Counted from the stretch's first letter, positions 37,412 through 47,094 are shown. The stretch: 64,000 nt of DNA from Oligella urethralis DSM 7531 (GCF_000372065.1 NZ_AQVB01000001.1:257375-321374), one strand, 5' to 3'. Program-made: numbers and translations. The notes: generated by a model from the sequence alone, not told the origin.

Positions 37412-38202
37412 TTCTAATTCGAGTGCTGCGCTTTTTAATTCGATTAGTGTTACTTGTATTGCTACTGATGATCGGCCTTTTTTTTACCGGTCTGGTCTTC
37501 CCCTTGCTAAAGCAGTCTCAGCGCGAAGCGATTATTAAGGCTTGGTCCAAGCTCTTAATTTTGGTCTTGGGGGTTAAGGTCAGGATTGAGGGGGCGCCAT
37601 TGCAGCAAACGGCGGTGATGTTGGTGGCAAATCACGTGTCCTGGATTGATATTTTTATTCTCAATAGCTGTCGCACCACCGCCTTTGTCGCTAAGCAAGA
37701 GATTAAGCAGTGGCCGATTGTTGGTCGCTTAGTGGCACAAGCGGGCACGATTTTTGTGGATCGCAGCAGTCGCTCCGCGATGCGCGAGGTGAATCAGCAG
37801 TTGGCTAGTCGCTATGCGCAGGGTATGTGTACGGGTCTATTCCCCGAGGGTACGACCTCTGACGGTTTAAGTGTTAAAAGCTTTTTTGGTGGTTTATTGG
37901 ACGCACCACTAAAGGCACAGGTGCCGTTACAGCCGGTGGCGATTTTGTTGTACTTTAAGGGCGAGCGTAGTGGCTATCCATCTTTTATTGGTGATGAGAC
38001 CTTAGTGCACAATATCTGGGTTTTATTGAGTAATTTTGGTATTTCGGTGACGGTACGCTATTTACAACCCCTAAGTGGCGAGGGGATGAATCGGGTCGAA
38101 GCGGCACAGCGTTGCTATGAACTGATTAAAACGGAGGTGGAGCGCGATGTGGTGGGCGCAGCTAGCGTCGCCACCGCTACGGGCGCTGATAGCAAGCATT
38201 AA
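37408..38202 (+). CDS. plsC: 1-acyl-sn-glycerol-3-phosphate acyltransferase
   Basis: Membrane enzyme converting lysophosphatidate to phosphatidate. One strong N-terminal membrane segment (about residues 6-30) is followed by the NHxxxxD motif 'VANHVSWIDIF', 'IFVDRSSR' and the acceptor motif 'FPEGTTSDG'. I choose the GTG at 37408, which overlaps the pyrC' stop by 4 bases (GTGA) and has GAGGAAGG upstream. This gives about 264 residues; a longer in-frame start is possible. Last gene of the operon, convergent with apaH. Confidence 0.93.
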   Translation: MILIRVLRFLIRLVLLVLLLMIGLFFTGLVFPLLKQSQREAIIKAWSKLLILVLGVKVRIEGAPLQQTAVMLVANHVSWIDIFILNSCRTTAFVAKQEIKQWPIVGRLVAQAGTIFVDRSSRSAMREVNQQLASRYAQGMCTGLFPEGTTSDGLSVKSFFGGLLDAPLKAQVPLQPVAILLYFKGERSGYPSFIGDETLVHNIWVLLSNFGISVTVRYLQPLSGEGMNRVEAAQRCYELIKTEVERDVVGAASVATATGADSKH

Positions 38203-38215
38203 GCACTGTGACTGC

Positions 38216-39181
38216 TTAGCTTTTTATCGACCAAATTTTTGAACCTAGCTTATCAACGGTACCCTCGGTATAGGGGATTTGGATCACTTTTCTATCGTTT
38301 AAGCGAATGGCCGTGAGCCGCCCACCCCAAACACAGCCTGTATCTAGGGCCAATAGATGCGGGCGAATTAATAAGCCGAGCGTAGACCAATGACCAAAGA
38401 TAATCGTGGTGTCGGTCGTTTGGCGCTGGTCCAATTCAAACCATGGCAGTACCTTGACACCGTGATGAAGTGGGTACAATTGCGGTGCCCCTTTATAGGA
38501 AAAGTCCATGGCACCATCTAAAAAGCACATGCGCATACGGGTAAAGGCATTGATCACGACCCGTTGACGCTTACTGCCTTTTAAGGAGTCGTCCCACTGA
38601 TTAGGCTCGTTGCCAAACACCTGTGCGAGCTTTTGCTGCCATTTATCCGAGCGTAAGACCTTGGTGCTGACCTCCTCTGCGAGTTCCAAGGCCTTTGCCG
38701 TTGTCCACGGCTTCATCACGCCGGCATGCACCATCAGGTGGCCATAGGCATAATGGGCGAGCGGACGGGTGCGTAGCCATTCGATATAATCGTTACGGTT
38801 TTTGGACTTTAAAATCTCGCCGATGGTATCGCTATGATGCTCACGCCTAAAGCCGGCAGCCACGGCTAAACAATGAATATCGTGATTACCAAGTATGGTA
38901 ATCGCACGGTCGCCCAAGTCCATAATGCGTTTAAGCGTTTTTAAGGAGTCCTTGCCGCGATTAATAATATCTCCAGCAAACCAGAGCTTACAGTTTGGAT
39001 CGTTTCTAATTTCCGGATGATTTAATAAGCTCTCCAGTTGTTGATAGCAACCCTGTACATCGCCAATTGCCCAGATATTAGGCATTGCTGAGGCTGGATT
39101 TAAGTCCAGCAGCGAATTGGCAGTGGTGCTTGCTTCAATAGCAGATTGTGCAGTCGATTTTTTGGTAGCTTTTTTAGGCAT
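38216..39181 (-). CDS. apaH: Symmetrical bis(5'-nucleosyl)-tetraphosphatase
   Basis: Metallophosphatase that splits Ap4A into two ADP. Motifs: 'NIWAIGDVQGCYQQLESLL' (GDxxG), 'LWFAGDIINRGKDSL', 'ITILGNHDIHCLA' and 'VMVHAGVMKPW'. The preferred start at 39181 gives 321 residues and overlaps the lptG end by 8 bases; the N-terminal 40 residues before the catalytic domain are Ser/Thr/Ala-rich and not conserved in E. coli ApaH. It is the last gene of the mpl-to-apaH minus-strand run. Confidence 0.94.
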   Translation of the reverse strand: MPKKATKKSTAQSAIEASTTANSLLDLNPASAMPNIWAIGDVQGCYQQLESLLNHPEIRNDPNCKLWFAGDIINRGKDSLKTLKRIMDLGDRAITILGNHDIHCLAVAAGFRREHHSDTIGEILKSKNRNDYIEWLRTRPLAHYAYGHLMVHAGVMKPWTTAKALELAEEVSTKVLRSDKWQQKLAQVFGNEPNQWDDSLKGSKRQRVVINAFTRMRMCFLDGAMDFSYKGAPQLYPLHHGVKVLPWFELDQRQTTDTTIIFGHWSTLGLLIRPHLLALDTGCVWGGRLTAIRLNDRKVIQIPYTEGTVDKLGSKIWSIKS

Positions 39182-40325
39182 GAGTCTTGCGCTTAGGGCG
39201 ATTCTTTCTTTCAATTAAATACAAGGCTAGGCTCGCAATGACGAGGGCGATGGTATTAGGCGCAAGTGCCGTTAACCAGGGTGGTAAGTTATTCAGCATA
39301 CCAAGGTTAAGCGCCAATTGGTTGATCATAAAAAAGACGACCCCAATTAAGATACCACCAAAGACCTTAAGTCCGGCGCCACCCTTGCGTGTTTGCATAA
39401 AACTGATGGGAGCGGCCAAGGTAATCATCACCAAAAGGGTAAAGGGATAGACCCCCTTACGCCATAAGGCGACCACTTGTCGATTAGACTGTAGATGATT
39501 ATCCTCTAAATATTGAATATAGTCTAATAAGCCCATAATCGACATGCGATCGGGCTGTAGCTCACTGGCTAATAAACGCGCTTGGGTCAAGCTGGTGCTA
39601 ATCGTATAGCTGTCTAGCATCGTTTGTGTACTTAAGGGTGTCAGCGGCGCAGCCGGATCCATTAAGGCAGTTTCTAAATCAAAATCCGTGCGGATCAGCT
39701 TGGCCTGCGTTAATTGTAATTCCTGATGTTGGAATAGGCCGCGCTGGGCATGAATTAACTCCTTGAACTTGCCCTCGGCATCAAAGTTATAAATGCGGAT
39801 ATTTTCTACTTCGCGCTCGGAGCTGATGCGGGAGATATTAATCACTCGCAGGGCGCCGTTATCAGTTGGTTCTCTAAACCAATAACCACTATTCATACGC
39901 GCTCCGCTGCTTTTACCGAGTAGCTGGAGGTTTAGTTGACCCGTTTTGGACTCAGCATAAGGCGTCACGCCCTCTGACAGTAGCAGGGCAAACACCATAA
40001 TCGGGATAGTCCCCATCCATAACATGCCGAGCAGACGACGGCTACTAATGCCGGAAACACGCAGCACCACCAACTCATTGCGTTGCGCCAAACCGGCTAA
40101 GGCAATGATTGCACCGATAAGGAGCGCAATGGGGAGCAAATCATAGAGCCGTGTTGGTATCTGCATGAGCTGTAGCAATAGCAGGGTGCCGAAGGTAAAA
40201 CGCTCATTAAGATTGTCGAGGTTTTCGATCATGTCGAAAAACATGAATAAACCCACCAAGACAAGCGTGACTGCAATGGTGCTACGGTAGATTTCGCTGG
40301 CAATGTATCGATGCGCTGTTTTCAT
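39174..40325 (-). CDS. lptG: LPS export ABC transporter permease LptG
   Basis: Inner-membrane permease of the LptB2FG transporter that extracts lipopolysaccharide and feeds it to LptC/LptA. 383 residues with membrane segments at about 15-35, 50-75 and 98-118, and three near the C-terminus, flanking a periplasmic beta-jellyroll (about 130-270). The YjgP/YjgQ family pattern 'YIASEIYRSTIAVTLVLVG' opens the protein. LptF, normally the neighbour, is not upstream here; the preceding gene is the RNB-AroE fusion. Confidence 0.93.
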   Translation of the reverse strand: MKTAHRYIASEIYRSTIAVTLVLVGLFMFFDMIENLDNLNERFTFGTLLLLQLMQIPTRLYDLLPIALLIGAIIALAGLAQRNELVVLRVSGISSRRLLGMLWMGTIPIMVFALLLSEGVTPYAESKTGQLNLQLLGKSSGARMNSGYWFREPTDNGALRVINISRISSEREVENIRIYNFDAEGKFKELIHAQRGLFQHQELQLTQAKLIRTDFDLETALMDPAAPLTPLSTQTMLDSYTISTSLTQARLLASELQPDRMSIMGLLDYIQYLEDNHLQSNRQVVALWRKGVYPFTLLVMITLAAPISFMQTRKGGAGLKVFGGILIGVVFFMINQLALNLGMLNNLPPWLTALAPNTIALVIASLALYLIERKNRPKRKTHA

Positions 40326-40367
40326 AAAAGCTTTAAAGGGTCAAAAGGCCATTTTAGCCGATTCGTA

Positions 40368-43229
40368 TCATGACTGTGGCGCTTGTATGGCCAGACGTAG
40401 TTCACGCAATACTTGAGTTGCGTCGACTTCTAAGCCATGCCAGATCCTAAAGCTCTCCATGCCTTGCGCAACTAGCATACCAAGACCGTCTAATACATGC
40501 TTGGCACCTAAGCGCTTACTTTGCTCCAGAAAAGCGGTGCTGCCGCTAGGGCGATAAACCATATCATAGGCCAGAGCATTGTCCGCAAAAATGGTCGCAG
40601 GAATAGCCAAGGGCGCATCCTCTAAGCTACTGGCACTGGCATTGATCACAATATCCCATTGCCCAGGGATGTCATCTAAAGCGCTGGCACTAATGGCTGT
40701 GTCGTTCTTATCCAAGGCTTGCGCTTGTTCGGCCAAGGTCTGCGCCTTGCTGGCAGTGCGATTCGCAATATGTAAGGCGACACAGCCTGCCGTTAGCAAA
40801 GGTAGTAGAGTGCCACGGGCGGCTCCGCCAGCACCAATTAAGAGGATTCTTTTGCCCTGAATGGTGTGACCATGGCTTTGAATATCATTGACTAAGCCGA
40901 TGCCATCGGTGTTGTCGCCGTGGATTTCATCCTCTTCAGACCACAAGGTATTAACCGCCTGCGCCGCCTTGGCGCGCTCGCTTAAGTGATTTTTAGCGAG
41001 TTCAAAGGCCTCAAGCTTAAATGGAATGGTAATATTCAAGCCGCGACCGCCGTCGGCAAAAAACTGCTGTACCGTTGCCACAAAATCCTCTGGCTTTACC
41101 TCTACCTTGTCGTAGCGGAGTTGCAAGCCACAGTGTGACGCAGCAATGGCGTGGAGGGTGGGTGAGAGACTTTGCGCAATGGGGTAACCGAAGACGGCAC
41201 AATGCACCGTTTCTGCCGCTCGTTCAGGGTCAATCTCGCTTGCAGTCACGCCATTCAAGGTGTCGCCATCAAGGGCCTCATCAAGGGCGTCGTCGAAGAG
41301 CTCCTCATCCTCATCTGTCGCCGCATCATCTATCTCAGGGGCGGCGATAAACTCAAGAAAATGAGCGTTGGCTTTAAGTTTAAGCAAATTGATGCCATCC
41401 ATCTTAATCTTTACCAAGGTGCCGCGCTCATACGCCGGCATATCACTGACCGTCAGGCTGAGGGGCGCATTGATGAGACGCACCACATCATCGCGTAGCA
41501 CCTTGGCCTCGGCTTCGGTGATGCCTTGTTGCTGTAACCAACGCAAGCTCCAAAAGCGCTCCATGCTGTCTTGGAAATGGCGCCATTGCTGAATCAAAGT
41601 GTCGAATTGCGTCATTATCTTTAGTAAATCGAGGTCCTTAGGTTTATAAGGAGCGACCAAGGGTGCTGACACACCATGGTTAATGGCGCTGATTAATTGT
41701 TGTTGATTTAAGAGGTCCACATAGCGTCGTAGCGGTGAGGTCATCCAAGCATATTGTGGTACCCCCATGCTTTGATGTGCTACGGGGTGTGAGCTTTGTT
41801 TAGCGCGACCAAATTGCTGGGTACGGAAAATGCCTGGGACCTTTAAGCGACTCAACATCCCGGACCAAACCACATTGGTGAAAATCATCATTTCACCTAT
41901 CATCAGATCCAGAGGATTATCGCGGCGGCGAGGTATTAACTGAACCTTAGCGTTCTGATCTCGCCAGTCGCCAGCTAGCTCAACGCTAAACTCAAGACCT
42001 TGGTGCTTTTCAGGGTAGCCGCGTAGCTCGTCACGCTTGGCGCTAAGGTGCTGGCTTAAGCGCCACAAGGGGCGGAGTAAAAAAGCATAGGGCATGTCCA
42101 CCGATTCATCAGCCAGATTTTCTCGGCTGAGGAGCACCTCATCAAATTGTGATAGGCGTAGGTTTTCCTTGATGTAGATACTTTCTATCTTGCTCTCCTC
42201 ACTGATAATGTCGCCAGTGCTAAGATCTGCCACCACATAAAGGGAAATACAAGGCTTAATTGCACCGGCATTCAGCGAAAAGGCATCCACCAAGGCCGCA
42301 CTTTGCATGGTGATTTTTTTGCCCGGCAAATAGATGGTGGACATGCGTTTACGGGCGGCTAGGTCTAGCTCGGAATCCTTACTTACCGCAAGTGCCGGGG
42401 CGGCAATATGCACGCCGAATTGATAGGTGTCATCGGCTATCTGTTTAATCGAAAAAGCATCATCAATTTCCGTGGTTGAGTCATTGTCAATGGAATAGGC
42501 CTCCACCTCGGCGATGGGTAGTTCAGGCAAACTCGGTATCGTAAGCTCCGGCGCCTCATAACCTTTAGGCAGAAATTTTTCGCAAAAGCTAGCCAAGGTA
42601 ATTGCCAGTTCGTCTTGATAAACCCCGAGTTTGAGTAGCATTTCCTTAATACCTAAACCGCTTCGTGAAAGCGCAGATTCAAAGGCTTTCCAGGCCATGG
42701 TGTTTTTATTCGGGTGGCTTAGGAAGGTGTTTAGGTCCTCACGCATGGCGTCAGGAATCTGGAAATTAACTAAGCTTTCAACCCATTGTGCTTGCAATTC
42801 CTCCTGTAAGCGCTTTTTCTCAATGGCCGCTAGTGCCGCTTCAAGAATGTCTGGTGGCGCAGCTTTATACAGCCCTTTGCCCCGGCGATGAAAATAAACC
42901 GGCGAGCCGTGTAGGCGCACTAAAAGCGCTAGTTTTTCAATAATGCTTGGTTCATGACCGTAGTAATCCTCGGCCAAATCCTCCGCCCTAAAGTCCTCTG
43001 GCGGCGCAAATTCCCATAAAAAAGCGGGATCCATCTCTGCGGCTAGATTTTCTGCGGTAGGAATGAGCTCGCTTAAGGTGCAAGGCGCTTTATCAAACTC
43101 GAAAATGACATGACTGCGTTTTAGTTTGCTGCGTTTACCGGTGCTTAATTCAATTTGATAATTGGCTTCGGTTTCGGAAAGAATGCGGGCAACTTTGAAC
43201 TGGCCACTTTCCTCAAAAATAACATTCAT
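40368..43229 (-). CDS. RNB-domain ribonuclease fused to shikimate dehydrogenase
   Basis: A single 953-residue frame carrying two enzymes. Residues 1-630 are an RNase II/RNB exoribonuclease: the catalytic aspartate cluster lies in 'SIDNDSTTEIDDAFSI' (residues 246-261) and the second motif is 'MTSPLRRYVDLLN'. An acidic linker (about 632-672, rich in Asp/Glu/Ala) leads to a complete AroE domain (675-953). That domain has the shikimate site 'SLSPTLHA', the catalytic lysine in 'ITIPFK' (K738), 'DNTDGIGL' with D775, and the NADP loop 'GAGGAARG'. In related Burkholderiales these are two adjacent genes, so loss of a stop codon is the likely origin. There is no methionine near the junction to restart AroE. 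Confidence 0.93.
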   Translation of the reverse strand: MNVIFEESGQFKVARILSETEANYQIELSTGKRSKLKRSHVIFEFDKAPCTLSELIPTAENLAAEMDPAFLWEFAPPEDFRAEDLAEDYYGHEPSIIEKLALLVRLHGSPVYFHRRGKGLYKAAPPDILEAALAAIEKKRLQEELQAQWVESLVNFQIPDAMREDLNTFLSHPNKNTMAWKAFESALSRSGLGIKEMLLKLGVYQDELAITLASFCEKFLPKGYEAPELTIPSLPELPIAEVEAYSIDNDSTTEIDDAFSIKQIADDTYQFGVHIAAPALAVSKDSELDLAARKRMSTIYLPGKKITMQSAALVDAFSLNAGAIKPCISLYVVADLSTGDIISEESKIESIYIKENLRLSQFDEVLLSRENLADESVDMPYAFLLRPLWRLSQHLSAKRDELRGYPEKHQGLEFSVELAGDWRDQNAKVQLIPRRRDNPLDLMIGEMMIFTNVVWSGMLSRLKVPGIFRTQQFGRAKQSSHPVAHQSMGVPQYAWMTSPLRRYVDLLNQQQLISAINHGVSAPLVAPYKPKDLDLLKIMTQFDTLIQQWRHFQDSMERFWSLRWLQQQGITEAEAKVLRDDVVRLINAPLSLTVSDMPAYERGTLVKIKMDGINLLKLKANAHFLEFIAAPEIDDAATDEDEELFDDALDEALDGDTLNGVTASEIDPERAAETVHCAVFGYPIAQSLSPTLHAIAASHCGLQLRYDKVEVKPEDFVATVQQFFADGGRGLNITIPFKLEAFELAKNHLSERAKAAQAVNTLWSEEDEIHGDNTDGIGLVNDIQSHGHTIQGKRILLIGAGGAARGTLLPLLTAGCVALHIANRTASKAQTLAEQAQALDKNDTAISASALDDIPGQWDIVINASASSLEDAPLAIPATIFADNALAYDMVYRPSGSTAFLEQSKRLGAKHVLDGLGMLVAQGMESFRIWHGLEVDATQVLRELRLAIQAPQS

Positions 43230-43279
43230 GCTGATTTCACTCGGTGATAGGGCAAAGGGTGCTGAAAAAGGGTTGGGGT

Positions 43280-43852
43280 CTAGGCTAAGCAGGCAAAGGC
43301 AAATATATCTTGTATATAGTCGCTAAAGCAGCTGAAACTATGATCGATGCCGGGTACCATGATTTGCTTGGCACCGGCATAGCGTTTGCTCATTTCCTGC
43401 CAATCCAACACCTCATCACGGTCACCCGCTAATAAAAAATAGCGCTCGGGCTTGATTTGCGCCCGGAATAAGGGCCTTAATTCACATAAATCCTTGAGGG
43501 TAAATTGAAAGGGCCGGTCATCATGGAAATAGCGTAGCTGACCTAATTGGGTTGATAAATCACGGGTGGCGTAAATTGCTGGATTAATCAGAATAGCGCG
43601 ACAGTCGTGTTGCTCCGCTAAATAGGTCGCATAATACCCGCCTAAAGACGAACCGATAATGGTTAAGGGCTGCTGGCCATCGTGCTGCTCGGCAATCAAG
43701 GCTTCGCAAAGGCGTATGGCTGCTGCCGGTGAGGAGGGTAATTGTGGCATAAAAAACTGTGCCGATAAGCCTCGCTCAGCCATGGCCTGAGCCATAAGCT
43801 GCGCTTTGGTGGACTGTGGCGAAGAACGAAATCCGTGTAGGTATAAAATCAT
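43280..43852 (-). CDS. YqiA/YcfP-family alpha/beta-hydrolase (esterase)
   Basis: 190-residue alpha/beta-hydrolase. The N-terminus 'ILYLHGFRSSPQSTKA' carries the oxyanion strand, the nucleophile elbow is 'IIGSSLGGYYA' with its serine, and the final 'GIDHSFSCF' supplies the histidine. E. coli YqiA is a palmitoyl-CoA/p-nitrophenyl esterase; the natural substrate is unknown. It starts 5 bases after the mpl stop and sits 50 bases ahead of the RNB-AroE gene. Confidence 0.88.
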   Translation of the reverse strand: MILYLHGFRSSPQSTKAQLMAQAMAERGLSAQFFMPQLPSSPAAAIRLCEALIAEQHDGQQPLTIIGSSLGGYYATYLAEQHDCRAILINPAIYATRDLSTQLGQLRYFHDDRPFQFTLKDLCELRPLFRAQIKPERYFLLAGDRDEVLDWQEMSKRYAGAKQIMVPGIDHSFSCFSDYIQDIFAFACLA

Positions 43853-43856
43853 CGTC

Positions 43857-45269
43857 TTAACTATATTTTTGCTTTAGCTTGCTAATAAGTTTGTCGTGAA
43901 AGCCACCAAAGCCGCCATTACTCATCACCAAAATATGATCGCCGGGCTGTGCCGCTGCGGCTACGGCTTGCACTAATTGCTCTAAATCATGATGGACCTC
44001 GGTGGGTTGTGACATAGTGGCAAAAACACGCTCCGCATCCCAATGAATGCTGTGTTTACCCTGGGTTTCGTTATAGCAAAAGAGCAAATCGGCTTGCTGT
44101 AGTGATGCTGGTAGGCGCGCTGACATGGTGCCTAATTTCATCGTATTGGAGCGTGGCTCAAGCACCGCAATAATGCGTGCATCACCGACTTGCTTGCGTA
44201 AACCCGCTAGGGTCGTACTAATCGCTGTTGGATGATGTGCAAAATCATCGTAAACGGCAATGTTTTGAACGGTCGCCCGTAATTCCATACGCCGTTTAAT
44301 ACCTTCAAAATGGCTCAAAGCCTCACAAGCAAGCGTTGGGGCGACGCCGATATGCTCGGCCGCACTAATTGCCGCCAGCGCATTTTGTACATTATGTAAA
44401 CCGATCAATGACCACTCAATGGTGGCAATTACTTCTGCGCCATGGAGCACTTCAAACTGACTGACTGAGGCCTCAATGAGGCGGACATTCCACGTGGCTT
44501 TAGGATCACTGGCATGGTCATGCTCATGCGCCAGACCGCTGCCCAAGCTGCATTGCTCACTCCAGCAGCCCATCGCCAACACCTCCTGCAGCGCCTGATC
44601 GGTCGCAGGATAAATGACACGTCCCTGCTGGGGAATGATGCGCACTAAATGATGGAACTGCTTTTGAATGGCGGCCAGATTTTCAAAAATATCGGCATGA
44701 TCAAATTCTAAGTTATTCAGTACTGCCGTGCGTGGACGGTAGTGCACGAACTTGGAGCGTTTGTCGAAGAAAGCGGTATCATACTCATCTGCTTCAATGA
44801 CAAAGTAGCGTTGTGCTGCATCAAAGCGTGCAGAGATACCAAAGTTTTGGGCAATACCGCCAATCAAGAAATTCGGCGCTAAACCGGCGTATTGTAAAAT
44901 CCACGCCAACATGGAGGAGGTGGTGGTTTTGCCATGCGTACCGGCAATCGCTAAGACATGCTGTTGGCGCAAGATCTGCTCACCCAACCACTGCGGTCCT
45001 GAGGTGTAGGGCAGCCCCTCGTTAAGAATGGCCTCCATCAAGGGGTTACCTCGGCTAACAACATTGCCGATAATAAATAAATCGGGCTTTAATGCCAGTT
45101 GCTCGGCACCGTAGCCCTCAATCAGCTCAATCCCTTGCTCTTCAAGCTGTGTACTCATGGGCGGATAGACCGCCATATCACAACCGGTCACTCGATGGCC
45201 AGCAGCACGCGCAATGAGTGCTAGTCCGCCCATAAACGTACCACAAATACCTAAAATATGAATGTGCAT
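43857..45269 (-). CDS. mpl: UDP-N-acetylmuramate:L-alanyl-gamma-D-glutamyl-meso-diaminopimelate ligase
   Basis: Peptidoglycan recycling enzyme that attaches the recovered tripeptide to UDP-MurNAc. It belongs to the Mur ligase family; the N-terminal 'MHIHILGICGTFMGGLALIA' distinguishes Mpl from MurC, and the ATP loop is 'AIAGTHGKTTTSSML'. 'YDDFAHHPTAI' and 'EPRSNTMKLG' are family motifs. 470 residues against 457 in E. coli. First gene of the minus-strand run, divergent from the thioredoxin-like gene. Confidence 0.96.
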   Translation of the reverse strand: MHIHILGICGTFMGGLALIARAAGHRVTGCDMAVYPPMSTQLEEQGIELIEGYGAEQLALKPDLFIIGNVVSRGNPLMEAILNEGLPYTSGPQWLGEQILRQQHVLAIAGTHGKTTTSSMLAWILQYAGLAPNFLIGGIAQNFGISARFDAAQRYFVIEADEYDTAFFDKRSKFVHYRPRTAVLNNLEFDHADIFENLAAIQKQFHHLVRIIPQQGRVIYPATDQALQEVLAMGCWSEQCSLGSGLAHEHDHASDPKATWNVRLIEASVSQFEVLHGAEVIATIEWSLIGLHNVQNALAAISAAEHIGVAPTLACEALSHFEGIKRRMELRATVQNIAVYDDFAHHPTAISTTLAGLRKQVGDARIIAVLEPRSNTMKLGTMSARLPASLQQADLLFCYNETQGKHSIHWDAERVFATMSQPTEVHHDLEQLVQAVAAAAQPGDHILVMSNGGFGGFHDKLISKLKQKYS

Positions 45270-45355
45270 AAAAAATCTCTCCTGCGGACTAGTATTTTAA
45301 GCTTTTTAAACAGTCTGCCGCTTTATTCCTTCGGGAATGGCTAAAATCATCCATT

Positions 45356-46000
45356 ATGTACCAATTTTTTTGTAGCCCCATGATAATTTTAAAAAGAGGC
45401 TTTGCAAGCAAAAAAAGTCGCTTCTTAACTAGGCTCAAGGGCCTTGTGGCTAAGCTTGTTTCCTTATCCGTGATGGCAGCTTCGGCACTGGTGATGACGG
45501 TAGCGCTGGGTTTGCCGTCGAGCCCAGTTCAGGCGACGCCCTTAAAGCTGCAACCATTCACAGCTGCCGAGGTGGACAGAGAGAGCTTAGCGCATCTACT
45601 CAATACACCCTTAATGAATCTTGCGGGTGAAGCCATCCGTATTAGCGATTATCAAGATAGGGTGATCGTGCTTAATTTTTGGGCGAGTTGGTGCCCACCT
45701 TGTGTTGAAGAAATGCCGGATTTAGCAGCGATCCATCAGGCGCATGAGTCTGTGCAGGTGATTGCTTATGGGGTGGATACGGAGGCAAATATCCGTCGCT
45801 TTGTTGATAAGCTAGCGCTGGATTTGCCGATTGTGATTGGTGAGCCGACGGCTATTCGTTTGATGCGTCAACTGGGTAATCCCTCAGGTGGTCTGCCATT
45901 TACCTTGATCTTTGCGCCTGGTGCTGAGCTGAAGTATAAGATCATTGGTCAGGTGAATGCCGAGGAGTTGCGTAGTAAATTAGCCGAGATGACGAGGTAA
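45356..46000 (+). CDS. TlpA-like secreted thioredoxin-fold reductase
   Basis: Periplasmic thiol-disulfide protein of the TlpA/ResA type. The active site is 'NFWASWCPPCVEEMPDL' (CxxC). 'GGLPFTLIFAPG' holds the cis-proline. A hydrophobic stretch ending 'LGLPSSPVQA' before 'TPLKL' looks like a cleavable signal peptide. The start is uncertain: the longest frame begins with ATG at 45356; ATG 45380 is possible; and a GTG at 45446 preceded by AAGGG would give a more canonical signal peptide. Likely roles are cytochrome c maturation or reductive protection. Confidence 0.85.
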   Translation: MYQFFCSPMIILKRGFASKKSRFLTRLKGLVAKLVSLSVMAASALVMTVALGLPSSPVQATPLKLQPFTAAEVDRESLAHLLNTPLMNLAGEAIRISDYQDRVIVLNFWASWCPPCVEEMPDLAAIHQAHESVQVIAYGVDTEANIRRFVDKLALDLPIVIGEPTAIRLMRQLGNPSGGLPFTLIFAPGAELKYKIIGQVNAEELRSKLAEMTR

Positions 46001-46017
46001 TGGCTTGGCTGCATGCG

Positions 46018-46047
46018 TTGAATTCTTCAGAAATGGTAGAATTTAAT
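46018..46047 (+). promoter_or_regulatory. Possible promoter for aroQ-accB-accC
   Basis: TTGAAT, 18-base spacer, TTTAAT (5 of 6 in the -10). Confidence 0.4.
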
Positions 46048-46105
46048 AGACAAAAGCAGTCATTTAACGTTAAATTAACGATTGTCAAAATTTATTAACG
46101 GCGTT

Positions 46106-46540
46106 ATGCGTATTTTAATCATTAACGGTCCTAACCTAAATATGTTAGGCTTGCGTGAGCCTGAGGTTTACGGTGCGCAGACACTCGCAGATATTGAGTC
46201 TGAGTTGCAGCATTTAGCGGCTGAGCTAGGGCTTACTGTGGAGTGCCTACAGAGTAATTTCGAGGGCGAGCTTGTGAGCCGTATTCAGCAGGCACGAGGA
46301 CAGTTTGACGGCATCATTATTAACGCCGCTGCGTATACCCATACAAGTATTGCAATACGTGATGCGCTGGCAGCAGCCGAGGTGCCATTTATAGAGGTTC
46401 ATTTATCAAATGTGCATGCGCGGGAGCCTTTTAGACACCACTCCTATCTTGCCGATAAGGCAGTTGGTGTGCTGTGTGGTTTAGGCTCATTTGTGTATGA
46501 GGCGGCATTACGGTATTTTGCACAAACAACAAAAAATTAA
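46106..46540 (+). CDS. aroQ: Type II 3-dehydroquinate dehydratase
   Basis: Shikimate pathway enzyme turning 3-dehydroquinate into 3-dehydroshikimate. Type II signature '[21 protein letters not shown]' in part, with the catalytic tyrosine in 'PEVYG', then '[10 protein letters not shown]', '[11 protein letters not shown]' and '[17 protein letters not shown]'. The ATG at 46106 gives 144 residues, standard length; an upstream TTG is unlikely. It sits directly before accB-accC, a common arrangement in proteobacteria. Confidence 0.97.
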   Translation: MRILIINGPNLNMLGLREPEVYGAQTLADIESELQHLAAELGLTVECLQSNFEGELVSRIQQARGQFDGIIINAAAYTHTSIAIRDALAAAEVPFIEVHLSNVHAREPFRHHSYLADKAVGVLCGLGSFVYEAALRYFAQTTKN

Positions 46541-46564
46541 AATCAAGGATTACGGGATAACCTT

Positions 46565-47044
46565 ATGGATCTTAGAAAACTAAAAACGCTTATTGACCTG
46601 GTGGCTGAATCAGAGATTTCAGAGCTTGAAATTACTGAGGGTGATGGTAAGGTCAAGATTGTCAAATCAAAACCTCAAGCTGAGGTAAACACGGTCTATT
46701 CACCTATGGCCATGCCGCAGATGTACCAAGCGCCGGCCGTAGCACCGCAAGCACCGGTTGCAGCGCCTGCTGAGGCAGAGGCAGCCGCTGCTGCGCCAGC
46801 ACAGGAAGATGGTTATGTTGTTAAAGCACCGATGGTCGGTACCTTTTATCGCTCCCCAAGCCCTAACGCTGCGCCTTTTGTGGATGTGGGCAAGCCAGTA
46901 AAAGAGGGTGATACCTTGTGTATTGTAGAAGCGATGAAGCTATTAAACGAGATCGAGGCAGATGTCAGCGGTGTGGTCAAAAAGATCCTCGTTGAAAATG
47001 GTGAGCCGGTGGAATTCGGTCAGCCTTTATTCATCATTGGCTAA
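46565..47044 (+). CDS. accB: Biotin carboxyl carrier protein of acetyl-CoA carboxylase
   Basis: Carries the biotin for acetyl-CoA carboxylase, the first step of fatty acid synthesis. The biotinyl lysine is in '[13 protein letters not shown]' (usual motif EAMKM; here Leu follows the lysine). An N-terminal helical domain and an Ala/Pro-rich linker (about residues 45-80) precede the biotinyl fold. 159 residues. Followed 50 bases later by accC. Confidence 0.97.
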   Translation: MDLRKLKTLIDLVAESEISELEITEGDGKVKIVKSKPQAEVNTVYSPMAMPQMYQAPAVAPQAPVAAPAEAEAAAAAPAQEDGYVVKAPMVGTFYRSPSPNAAPFVDVGKPVKEGDTLCIVEAMKLLNEIEADVSGVVKKILVENGEPVEFGQPLFIIG

Positions 47045-47094
47045 GTGATAAATCGCCAATCGCCAATCGTTTAATCAAGGTTTAAAAGTATTCT

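Noticed and set aside
41075-41498. Plus-strand open frames over the RNB-AroE junction
   Set aside because: Antisense shadows; His/Arg-rich compositions typical of out-of-frame reading. The minus-strand frame is intact through the junction.
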